Assembly (NCBI GenBank): GCA_023410155.1
Contig: JAEYQF010000408.1
Coordinates: forward strand, 1 to 5,440
Origin: Verrucomicrobiota bacterium
GTDB taxonomy: Bacteria > Verrucomicrobiota > Verrucomicrobiia > Opitutales > Opitutaceae
DNA: 5,440 nt
Reading direction: 5' to 3'
The position numbers and the translations under genes are program-made. Shown piece after piece: positions 1-5,440 of this stretch. The number at the start of each line of letters is the position of its first letter. The first letter of the stretch is position 1. The notes under the pieces are model-generated. The model was not told the origin of the DNA. It worked only from the letters and a program-made list of their open reading frames with translations, and did not search any database.

Positions 1-700
1 CTATGCGACGTCGCCAAACCGCAGCTATCCGGTCGTGTTCTGCACCGACGCCTACTGGGACTTCCAGAAGATCACCGCGATTCACGGCAGCCTGATCTAC
101 GATAAGGTGGCGCCGGAGTTCATCACCGTCGGGCTGGGCTATCCCGGCGAGAATCTCGACTACGGACGCCTGCGCACTTGGGAGTTGTTGCCGATGCGCT
201 GGAATAACGATCCCGAAACCGGGCACGCGGAAGAATTTCTCCGCACGATCGCCGAGGAGATCATCCCGTTCATCGAGCGCGAGTATCGCGTCGACTCCTC
301 GCACCGCGTGCTCGCCGGCGCGTCGATGGGCGGATTGTTCACGCTCTACTCGATGTATACGCGGCCGGAGTTGTTTTTTGGATACATCGCCGTGACACCG
401 GCTGTCGTGATCGAGAACGACTGGCTGCTCGGCTACGAGGAGAAGTTCGTCGCGTCCGGGAAACCCCTGCCTGCGCGGCTTCACGTGACGGGCGGCGGCA
501 ACGAATCACCTGCGTTCCTGGGCGGCATCCTGCGCTACAACCAGCGCGTGAGCTCCCGCAAACACCCGGAGCTCGCCTATGAGTTTCGCCTGATCGACGG
601 GGAGCGTCACGCGGGCATGCAGCTCGAGGCCTACGTGCGCGGCCTGCGGTTTGTGTTCGAGCCGATGGCACCGGAACGAGGGCCGGCAGCCGCTCCGTGA
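1..700 (+). CDS. Putative esterase (PF00756-type alpha/beta-hydrolase), 5' end missing
   Basis: This is the C-terminal 232 residues of a serine hydrolase of the putative esterase family, which includes feruloyl, acetyl-xylan and siderophore esterases. The frame is open to the left edge; the first in-window codons read YATSPNRSYPVVF, the typical 'YPVLYVLDG' entry strand, so the GTG at 35 is internal and not the start. Seen directly: the nucleophile elbow GASMGG with Ser codon 323-325, a C-terminal His in GERHAG (608-610), and a Glu in GGGNES (503-505) as the likely acid. The order Ser, acid, His fits an alpha/beta-hydrolase triad. The stop is TGA at 698-700. The missing part should hold the first strands and perhaps a signal peptide. 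Substrate cannot be read from the sequence; an ester on plant polysaccharide is plausible from the neighbours, but siderophore or other esters are not excluded. The next gene is 128 bases downstream on the same strand. Confidence 0.85.
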   Translation, partial: YATSPNRSYPVVFCTDAYWDFQKITAIHGSLIYDKVAPEFITVGLGYPGENLDYGRLRTWELLPMRWNNDPETGHAEEFLRTIAEEIIPFIEREYRVDSSHRVLAGASMGGLFTLYSMYTRPELFFGYIAVTPAVVIENDWLLGYEEKFVASGKPLPARLHVTGGGNESPAFLGGILRYNQRVSSRKHPELAYEFRLIDGERHAGMQLEAYVRGLRFVFEPMAPERGPAAAP

Positions 701-828
701 GTGCTCGACTCCGCGAAGAGTAAGGGGGTCGGGGCATTCCGGATTGGTGGCTCAGCCTGGGCCGGAGTGGAGTGGAGAGGAGCCGGTGGTAGGGTTGAGC
801 GCCCGTTGGGCCCGACCTTCCATACTCC
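701..828. other. Intergenic gap before the thioredoxin-fold gene
   Basis: These 128 bases are non-coding. They hold a purine-rich stretch with a short direct repeat (GGAGTGGAGTGGAGAGGAG, around 765-783). I see no convincing -35/-10 pair, no strong terminator for the esterase gene, and no Shine-Dalgarno motif close to the ATG at 829. An in-frame TGA at 796-798 closes the frame upstream of that ATG. Confidence 0.4.
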
Positions 829-1911
829 ATGAAACTCTTCGCACCCGTTGCCGGCCCTTCCGGCCGTTCTGCCTGTTCCGCCGCGCGCCTCGGGGCCGCG
901 CTCTTGTTCGTGGTGGCTTCAGCCCTGTTTGCGGCGCCTTCACCCGAAAAACTGACCTGGCGCGATCTGGTGAACCAGCCGGAGCGCTGGCCGGAGTCCG
1001 TGCGCTTGAAAACGGACCAGCACTTTCAGCGCGAGGGCACGCTGAAGGCCGGGACGACGGTGACCGTCCACGCCGTCACCGCCCGGCAGGCGCAACTGTT
1101 GGCGCCGGCCGGATTCGTTTTTGCCACTCATCCTGAGGATTCCGATTTGCTCGAGGCGGCCAATGCGCGATGGGCCCGGTTTGCACCGGAACAACGTGCG
1201 CTGACGCTACGCGCACTGGAGCGGGATCCGACGCTTTGGCCGGGCACGGCCACGGTCACGACCGACCAGAGCTATGGCAGTTTTGCGCTCAAGGCGGGCG
1301 AAACTCATCGGCTGCTCAGGATCGAGAACGGCCAGGCCGTTCTGTGGGTGCCAGGTAAATCCGGCACCTACCTCGTGCCGGTGGCGGGCACCGACGTGTT
1401 TGCGCGCGCCCGGGAAAGGGCGGGAGTGCCCCAAGAGCAACGTCCGGGTCGTATGAGGGAGATCCTCGACGGCCTCATGGTGGACTCGGAGGGAAAACCG
1501 GTGCCGTTGGAAGAGGCGGACGTTTACGTGCAATATCTCTCCGCCAGCACCTGTCCGCGCTGCGCATACTTCACGCCGAAGTTCGTCGAGCACTACAAAC
1601 AGGCGCTGGCCGGCCGGGAGCGTGTGGCGTTTTTCGGCTCGGCCACCGATGCGACGATGCCGCCGTATCTGGCCTATGCGAAATCGAGCGAGATGCCGTG
1701 GCCAACTCTGCCCAACGAGAACAAGAACGTGATGGCCGCGCTGGGCCTCAAGGGAGTGATTCAGATCCCGGGTATCGTCGTGTTCGATAAATTCGGTAAC
1801 GTGATCCTCTCGACGAGTCGCCTGGGCGGAAGCCCGATGGCCGCGGCCGAGGCCGCGCTCGCGCAGCTCGACGACCGGCTCAAACCGGCCCAACTCGCGA
1901 GCGCGGAGTAG
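829..1911 (+). CDS. Exported thioredoxin-fold protein with duplicated N-terminal module and CPRC motif
   Basis: The 360-residue product begins with a long signal peptide (arginines up to residue 20, hydrophobic core about 21-34, likely cleavage near ALFA/AP at 35-36), so it should act in the periplasm or envelope. Residues 42-117 and 125-198 look like two copies of one module: each has LT-x-R-x-L, P-x-x-WP, TDQ and LKAG in the same order, offset by 82-83 residues. Residues about 231-350 form a thioredoxin-like domain with a redox-type CPRC at 242-245 (Cys codon 1552-1554), a likely cis-Pro at 314 in IQIPG, and a following strand and turn, VVFDKFGN. The CXXC plus cis-Pro supports a thiol-disulfide or thiol-binding role, but the partner is unknown. 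The start is the first ATG after an in-frame stop at 796-798 and directly precedes the signal peptide. It is followed after 37 bases by the convergent beta-helix gene. Confidence 0.85.
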   Translation: MKLFAPVAGPSGRSACSAARLGAALLFVVASALFAAPSPEKLTWRDLVNQPERWPESVRLKTDQHFQREGTLKAGTTVTVHAVTARQAQLLAPAGFVFATHPEDSDLLEAANARWARFAPEQRALTLRALERDPTLWPGTATVTTDQSYGSFALKAGETHRLLRIENGQAVLWVPGKSGTYLVPVAGTDVFARARERAGVPQEQRPGRMREILDGLMVDSEGKPVPLEEADVYVQYLSASTCPRCAYFTPKFVEHYKQALAGRERVAFFGSATDATMPPYLAYAKSSEMPWPTLPNENKNVMAALGLKGVIQIPGIVVFDKFGNVILSTSRLGGSPMAAAEAALAQLDDRLKPAQLASAE

Positions 1912-1926
1912 CGCGCGCGAGCATTT

Positions 1927-1945
1927 CGCTGCTTCGACGGCAGCG
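1927..1945. terminator. Small hairpin between convergent genes
   Basis: CGCTGC (1927-1932) and GCAGCG (1940-1945) form a perfect 6-bp stem around a 7-base loop. It sits 15 bases after the stop of the thioredoxin-fold gene and directly beyond the stop of the opposing beta-helix gene, where a shared bidirectional terminator would be expected. There is no T-tract on either side, so it is weak as an intrinsic terminator. Confidence 0.3.
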
Positions 1946-1948
1946 GTA

Positions 1949-3769
1949 TCAGCGCGGTGAATACGCGCCGGGAAACGCCTTCGCGGCTGGCTCGAGTCGC
2001 ATCAACGTGCGGATCTTCCCCGGCAGCGGCGCGCCGACATCGGCTCCCGGGAACGCCGCGAGCAGTTCCAGGTGCTCGAGCACCTCGCTGCGGAACAGCG
2101 GGCCCCAGTAGTCGGGAAACTCTCTCCCGGCAGTCTCGAACTTCGGGAAGGTCGTGCGAAGCGCGGCGAGCGTCGCGAATGTCTGGTTCGCGGTTTCCGT
2201 TTGCGCCGGGCTCCAGCCGATGAGCGGCTGCGCCACGGCCCCGGCACGACGCACGTAGACGTTGCCGTCGAGCGTGGAGAGTTGCGACTCGGTGAGTCGG
2301 CCGCGGAGCGCGGGCGTCTGCACGAGATTGAGCAGCGGACCCTGGAAGGTCTCGTCGGCCGCGAGGAGATTGTTCACGAACACGTGGCTGTGGCGCTCGT
2401 GAACGTCGGGACCGGCGCTCGTGTGCCAGCCGAAGTGATCCCCCTGGGAGCTGCGCTCGGAGCGCTCGAACCAGGCGACACTGTTGTAGAACGTGTTCTG
2501 GTAGATCTGCACCTCTGAGCTGTTGAGGATGAAGATGCCCCGGTTGCAGTTGACGAAGATGTTGCCCGCGCAGATCGCGCGCTTGGAAATCTCGAAGAAG
2601 AAGCCGTCGTTGGTCCGCTCGACCCAGTTGTCGACGACCACCGCGTCGATGTTGCCGACGTCATACCAGATGCCGCTCGCGTGGGGATTATCGATGATGA
2701 GGTTATCGCGGCACGTGACACGGTAGGACTGGTTGAAGATCTTGACGGCGGAGGCGTAGTAGCCGGAGAAGCGTTCGGCGCTGTTGGTGCGCGTGACGAT
2801 GTTGCGCTCGAGCAGCACGTCGGCGGAGTCGACGATATAGAGACCTTCGGAGCCGCAGTCGGCGACCAGACAGTGGCGGATCGTCAGGCCATCGCCGCGG
2901 AAGTATCCGGCCACGCGAGAGCAAAAGGAGATGGTGAGGTGTTCCAGCACCGCGCCAACAATCTCCTTGCCGAACTCGGAGGGATCCATGTGGCGATAAG
3001 GTTCCGTGCCCTCGACCTCCAGCGCGCGATAGGCGTATTGCGTGAACGTGAGGCCGCGGAGCACGTAGCCCTTGCCGTCGTTCTTCTTGCCGTGGACGTC
3101 GGCGAGCGTGCGGATGATTGCGCTGTCGTGCGCCGTGATCTCGACGAGACGATTCGTAGGATCGACGCCGAGGTAAACCTGCCCGTTGGGATAATCGATG
3201 TAGTAGGTGTCAGGCGTGACCTCGTGTTCCGACGCCACTGCTGCGAGCAGACGCCCGTCGACAAACACCATGTCGTTGTTGAAGAGATGAAGAGGAGTGC
3301 GCGTGGCTTCGCGTTCGCGGCGCCACCAGTCAGCGGGTTTGGCCGGGAAAAGTCTTTTCCAGCTTGTCCGCCAAAGCCCGTTGGCCTGCGCCTTCCACTC
3401 GGTGGCGACGCGCGTGCCTTTGATCACGGGGCGTTCGTCCGCGTAGGGCTGGAGCGTGATGCCCTGATTGGTTTTCAAGCTGCCCGCGCGATAGGTGCCG
3501 CCGCGGAGCACGATCAAATCGTTGGTGACGGCTTCCGCGATCGCCCTTTCCAACGTTGTGGGCTGGTCGACAGATTGGCCGCTGTGGGAGGGCGATGCAT
3601 CCGGCGCGACGTAGATCACGCGGCGTCCGGACGGGATCTCGTAGCGCTGTTGCAGTGGGCCGTAGGGGCCGCCGGACGGTGCGGCGTGCAAGTCGGGAAA
3701 CGCGAGCAACGCACACGCGACCAGCGTGAAGAGACGGAAAAGGGAGGAGTAGCGAGGGAACGTCTTCAT
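1949..3769 (-). CDS. Exported right-handed parallel beta-helix protein
   Basis: The 606-residue product starts with MKTFPRYSSLFRLF, followed by a hydrophobic core and a likely cleavage site at LHAA/PSG (29-30), so it is exported. An ATG at 3874 would add 35 residues ahead of this signal peptide; I chose 3769 because the signal peptide begins there. After the leader comes a strand typical of beta-helix entry (RVIYVAPDA, 50-58), then DLIVLRGGTYR (84-94) and ITLQPYADERPVIKG (104-118), the usual first coils of pectate-lyase-like and DUF1565-type proteins. An insert of about residues 125-230 follows, then repeated coils at about 235-470, with runs such as GLTIRHCLVADC, VLLERNIV, VTCRDNLIIDN, AICAGNIFVNC and VQIYQNTFYNS. 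The C-terminus ends FPGAYSPR, like the GAY endings of such proteins. The fold suggests a carbohydrate lyase, hydrolase or binding role, but no catalytic set can be named. It lies divergent from the next gene. Confidence 0.87.
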   Translation of the reverse strand: MKTFPRYSSLFRLFTLVACALLAFPDLHAAPSGGPYGPLQQRYEIPSGRRVIYVAPDASPSHSGQSVDQPTTLERAIAEAVTNDLIVLRGGTYRAGSLKTNQGITLQPYADERPVIKGTRVATEWKAQANGLWRTSWKRLFPAKPADWWRREREATRTPLHLFNNDMVFVDGRLLAAVASEHEVTPDTYYIDYPNGQVYLGVDPTNRLVEITAHDSAIIRTLADVHGKKNDGKGYVLRGLTFTQYAYRALEVEGTEPYRHMDPSEFGKEIVGAVLEHLTISFCSRVAGYFRGDGLTIRHCLVADCGSEGLYIVDSADVLLERNIVTRTNSAERFSGYYASAVKIFNQSYRVTCRDNLIIDNPHASGIWYDVGNIDAVVVDNWVERTNDGFFFEISKRAICAGNIFVNCNRGIFILNSSEVQIYQNTFYNSVAWFERSERSSQGDHFGWHTSAGPDVHERHSHVFVNNLLAADETFQGPLLNLVQTPALRGRLTESQLSTLDGNVYVRRAGAVAQPLIGWSPAQTETANQTFATLAALRTTFPKFETAGREFPDYWGPLFRSEVLEHLELLAAFPGADVGAPLPGKIRTLMRLEPAAKAFPGAYSPR

Positions 3770-3925
3770 CGGGGTGAAAGGCCCGTCAACGAAGTGCGCT
3801 TCGGCGGACTTTTGAAAGCCAAACCTCAGCACGACGCGCAGAAACTCTCCGTGCGACTTTTTTGCGTAAAACATGGCGAAGATTTCTGGATCGACCCGCC
3901 GCAGCAGTTCATCGTTCGTTTTCTC
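3770..3925. promoter_or_regulatory. Divergent intergenic region, probable promoters for both flanking genes
   Basis: These 156 bases separate the starts of the beta-helix gene (leftward, ATG at 3769) and the repeat-protein gene (rightward, ATG at 3926), so both promoters should lie here or just inside the genes. A conspicuous AT-rich patch in otherwise GC-rich DNA runs from about 3857 to 3874, including T6 at 3858-3863 and GTAAAAC. A TTGAAA at 3812-3817 resembles a -35 box but has no good -10 partner at 17 bases. Neither start is preceded by a Shine-Dalgarno motif. I cannot assign exact promoter elements. Confidence 0.45.
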
Positions 3926-4687
3926 ATGCCCCGAATCTTTCGTCTCCTGGTTGCCCTCTCCCTCGGTGTGTCTCTGTCGGCGGAAATCCGCGCAGACTCT
4001 GTCGACGGCGGGCTGCCCGCCGCCGCGGGTTTGCTCGTATTGGGACGCGTGCCCTCAGCCGAGGAACTCACCGCCTCAGGCGCCGCGGGCGCGAAGACTG
4101 CCGCGCAGTTGCGCGATCATTTTACGAAGCATCTGAACGCTGAGAAGAGCGTGCAGGCGTCGGCGGCGAAACAGGCGTGGCGCGACGCGTTTGGTCGTGA
4201 GGCGTCCTCCGACGAACTCGGCGCGGACGGGAAAGGCGCGAGCTACGTGGAGTTGCTCCGTGCGCACGTGGCTGCGCTCGGCAAGAACGCGGCCGACTAT
4301 GATGCAGTCGTGCAGCGCGTCTATCAGCAGGTGATTCGTCGCGAACCTTACGATCGTGAGATGACTTACTGGCGCGAGCGCGGCCCACTCCCGTTTTTCC
4401 TCGTGGCGGCGGCGCTCGAGAACTGGGCGCAGCGCAACCAGCCGGGGCTGATGGTGACCGGCGGCACCGCCACTGTTTCGATCAACAGCAGTTATCTGCG
4501 CGGCGTCGTGCTGATGCCGGGTGAGGCGGCTGCCGTCCGGGAGGCGTTCGGCTTGCAACCCGAGGAGAGCGAGGCGATCGCGAACTCGGGCAGCCGCACG
4601 ATCGTGGCGCCGGGCGCGTGGGATTTGGTTTCGAACGGACCGATCTTCTTTGCGGCGGCAGGTGCGTCGGGTGGCGACCAGCAGTAA
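3926..4687 (+). CDS. Exported protein of unknown function with three DUF4214-like repeats
   Basis: I do not recognise a named family for the whole 253-residue product. It begins MPRIFRLLVALSLGVSLSAE, a clear signal peptide with likely cleavage near residues 19-23, which is why ATG 3926 was chosen; the same frame stays open far upstream but only as an antisense shadow of the beta-helix gene. Three similar segments recur every 48-49 residues: LLVLGRVPSAEEL (36-48), WRDAFGREASSDEL (85-98) and YQQVIRREPYDREM (133-146), each followed by a helical stretch. The third, continuing into TYW, resembles the 'GREPD..GL.YW' signature of DUF4214 helical repeats, which occur in many surface or exported proteins. 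Residues 175-253 are different, rich in Gly, Ala and Ser with likely strands (ATVSINSSYLRGVVLMPGE). The gene is divergent from the beta-helix gene and convergent with the DUF1080 gene. A role cannot be assigned. Confidence 0.78.
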   Translation: MPRIFRLLVALSLGVSLSAEIRADSVDGGLPAAAGLLVLGRVPSAEELTASGAAGAKTAAQLRDHFTKHLNAEKSVQASAAKQAWRDAFGREASSDELGADGKGASYVELLRAHVAALGKNAADYDAVVQRVYQQVIRREPYDREMTYWRERGPLPFFLVAAALENWAQRNQPGLMVTGGTATVSINSSYLRGVVLMPGEAAAVREAFGLQPEESEAIANSGSRTIVAPGAWDLVSNGPIFFAAAGASGGDQQ

Positions 4688-4713
4688 GCGCCGTTTCGCA
4701 AACGCACATAAGA

Positions 4714-4741
4714 ACGCCGCCCGCATTGACTCGGGCGGCGT
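4714..4741. terminator. Strong GC hairpin between convergent genes
   Basis: ACGCCGCCCG (4714-4723) pairs perfectly with CGGGCGGCGT (4732-4741) around an 8-base loop, CATTGACT. It begins 26 bases after the TAA of the rightward gene. Read leftward, the stem is followed by TCTTATGTG, which is mildly T-rich; read rightward it is followed by GCGAAAAATG, with no T-tract. It probably ends transcription from both sides, better from the leftward DUF1080 gene. Confidence 0.6.
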
Positions 4742-4768
4742 GCGAAAAATGACGGGGCCGCGAAAGCG

Positions 4769-4831
4769 TCAGCGATTGACGCGATCGAGGGACATCGGGC
4801 GGTCGGAGTCTTCGCCGACGGTGACGAGCAG
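4769..4831 (-). other. Candidate lost or readthrough C-terminal tail of the DUF1080 gene
   Basis: Directly after the TAG at 4832-4834, the same leftward frame stays open for 20 codons to a TGA at 4769-4771. It reads LLVTVGEDSDRPMSLDRVNR, with mainly G/C third positions like the gene itself. DUF3471-type domains normally end with a strand pair of the kind 'V..L.V......(R/K)-x-x-R-(I/V)', which this peptide resembles. Seen: the open frame and its content. Inferred: that it was, or is, part of the protein. Confidence 0.5.
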
Positions 4832-5440
4832 CTAGGTCGTCGAGCCGCTCTTCACGAACTCGACCTGCACATCCGTCGTGAGCGCATAGAACTTCGTGTT
4901 GGACTGCGCATGAAGCACGAGGTCCGCGCCGGCCATCTTCATGCCCAGCAGACCGTCGGAGCGCCGACTGATCGTGACGGTGTTCCACTGCCCCTGGCCG
5001 TAGGTGCCAACATACGAGTCGATCAGCGCATCGGCCGGGTAGATCTCGATCTTGCGCGGATTGCTGAGTTCGCGAACCCAGACGTTGCGATAGCGAACGG
5101 GATTGCCGTGGTCTTGAAACGCGATCGGCAACCGCGCCGGATGCGCAGAGTAGGGCGGGCGGCCGATCCACGCCGTCGGGCCGGTGAGTTCCACGTTGTT
5201 CTGCACGAGCACACCGTTGTGGATGACGGTCATGCGCGCCTTGGAGACGAGCTTGCCTTCGTGGTCGAAGCGCGGAGCGGTCCAGATGATGTCGTAGGTC
5301 TGCCACTGGCCGGGCGCGAGCGAGGCGTTCACCATCGGCGGGTATTGATTGTAAACGGAGGCGGCGGAACCGTCCGCGTAGGTTTTATTCTGATACGAGT
5401 CGAGGACCTGGACTTCGTAGCGGCCGAGGCCGAAGAAGAC
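4832..5440 (-). CDS. DUF1080 (3-keto-disaccharide hydrolase-like) protein with DUF3471-like C-terminal domain, 5' end missing
   Basis: The frame is open to the right edge, giving 202 residues of a longer protein; the ATG at 5335 is internal, because the 35 codons before it already read as the DUF1080 core (FFGLGRYEVQVLDSY, NKTYADG). Hallmarks of DUF1080 (PF06439), a concanavalin-like beta-sandwich found in many carbohydrate-active proteins, are QWQTYDIIWTAPRFD (45-59), VIHNGVLVQNNVEL (72-85) and FQDHGNPVRYRNVWVREL (108-125). Residues 139-202 (LIDSYVGTY, then FYALTTDVQVEFV) look like the start and middle of a DUF3471 domain, usually found behind other catalytic domains. Family members have been linked to hydrolysis of 3-keto-glycosides; activity here is inference. 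The frame stops at TAG 4832-4834, apparently before the last strands of the second domain (see 4769-4831). The start, any signal peptide and the upstream half lie outside the window. Confidence 0.87.
   Translation of the reverse strand, partial: VFFGLGRYEVQVLDSYQNKTYADGSAASVYNQYPPMVNASLAPGQWQTYDIIWTAPRFDHEGKLVSKARMTVIHNGVLVQNNVELTGPTAWIGRPPYSAHPARLPIAFQDHGNPVRYRNVWVRELSNPRKIEIYPADALIDSYVGTYGQGQWNTVTISRRSDGLLGMKMAGADLVLHAQSNTKFYALTTDVQVEFVKSGSTT

Noticed and set aside
701..720. GAGT...ACTC inverted repeat just after the esterase stop as a terminator
   Set aside because: Only a 4-bp stem with no T-tract, not distinguishable from chance.
339..830. Leftward 163-codon open frame opposite the esterase gene
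   Set aside because: Low-complexity Arg/Ser/Pro-rich translation, antisense to a clear hydrolase.
1348..1362. GKS in VPGKSGTY as a possible P-loop in the thioredoxin-fold protein
   Set aside because: The GxxxxGK[ST] context is absent, and the segment lies inside the duplicated beta-rich module.
1207..1893. Leftward 228-codon open frame opposite the thioredoxin-fold gene
   Set aside because: His/Arg-rich shadow translation with no domain signature. The opposite strand has a signal peptide, CXXC and cis-Pro.
3770..3874. N-terminal extension of the beta-helix protein from the ATG at 3874
   Set aside because: It would place 35 unremarkable residues before a good signal peptide that starts at the ATG at 3769, and it has no better ribosome-binding site.
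2681..3925. Long rightward open frame continuous with the repeat-protein gene, which would make a 668-residue protein
   Set aside because: It is antisense to the beta-helix gene, has no family-like content, and a clear signal peptide begins only at ATG 3926. Long antisense frames are common in GC-rich coding DNA.
4482..5306. Leftward 274-codon open frame covering the end of the repeat protein and the DUF1080 gene
   Set aside because: Its translation is Arg- and Ser-rich with no recognisable motif, and it overlaps two well-supported genes in other frames.

Overview
The window is a GC-rich, densely coded bacterial stretch. It holds three complete genes and two genes cut by the window edges. 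No tRNA, rRNA, CRISPR array, insertion sequence or phage gene is visible. The mix of exported proteins (an esterase-family hydrolase, a thioredoxin-fold protein, a right-handed beta-helix protein and a DUF1080 protein) suggests a Gram-negative, polysaccharide-degrading bacterium. Verrucomicrobia (Opitutaceae-like) is my best guess, but this is inferred from family content and base composition, not from a marker gene.

Layout: (1) 1-700 (+), the C-terminal 232 residues of an alpha/beta-hydrolase of the putative esterase (PF00756) type. (2) 701-828, a short gap with no clear promoter. (3) 829-1911 (+), an exported protein with a duplicated N-terminal module and a C-terminal thioredoxin-like domain carrying CPRC. 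(4) 1949-3769 (-), a 606-residue exported right-handed parallel beta-helix protein that converges on the previous gene across a small hairpin. (5) 3770-3925, a 156-base divergent promoter region. (6) 3926-4687 (+), a 253-residue exported protein of unknown function with three DUF4214-like repeats. (7) 4688-4831, a convergent 3' region with a strong GC hairpin. (8) 4832-5440 (-), the C-terminal 202 residues of a DUF1080 (3-keto-disaccharide hydrolase-like) protein followed by a DUF3471-like domain.

The genes do not form one operon: orientations alternate (+, +, -, +, -), so most are probably transcribed alone. Apart from a general theme of exported or envelope functions linked to carbohydrate use, the sequence does not show that they act in one pathway.

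The most notable observation is at the 3' end of the DUF1080 gene. An in-frame TAG at 4832-4834 is followed by 20 more well-behaved codons ending in TGA at 4769-4771, and those residues look like the missing last strands of the DUF3471-like domain. This points to a nonsense mutation, a base-call error or, less likely, readthrough. I did not find convincing evidence of a wholly new biological system.
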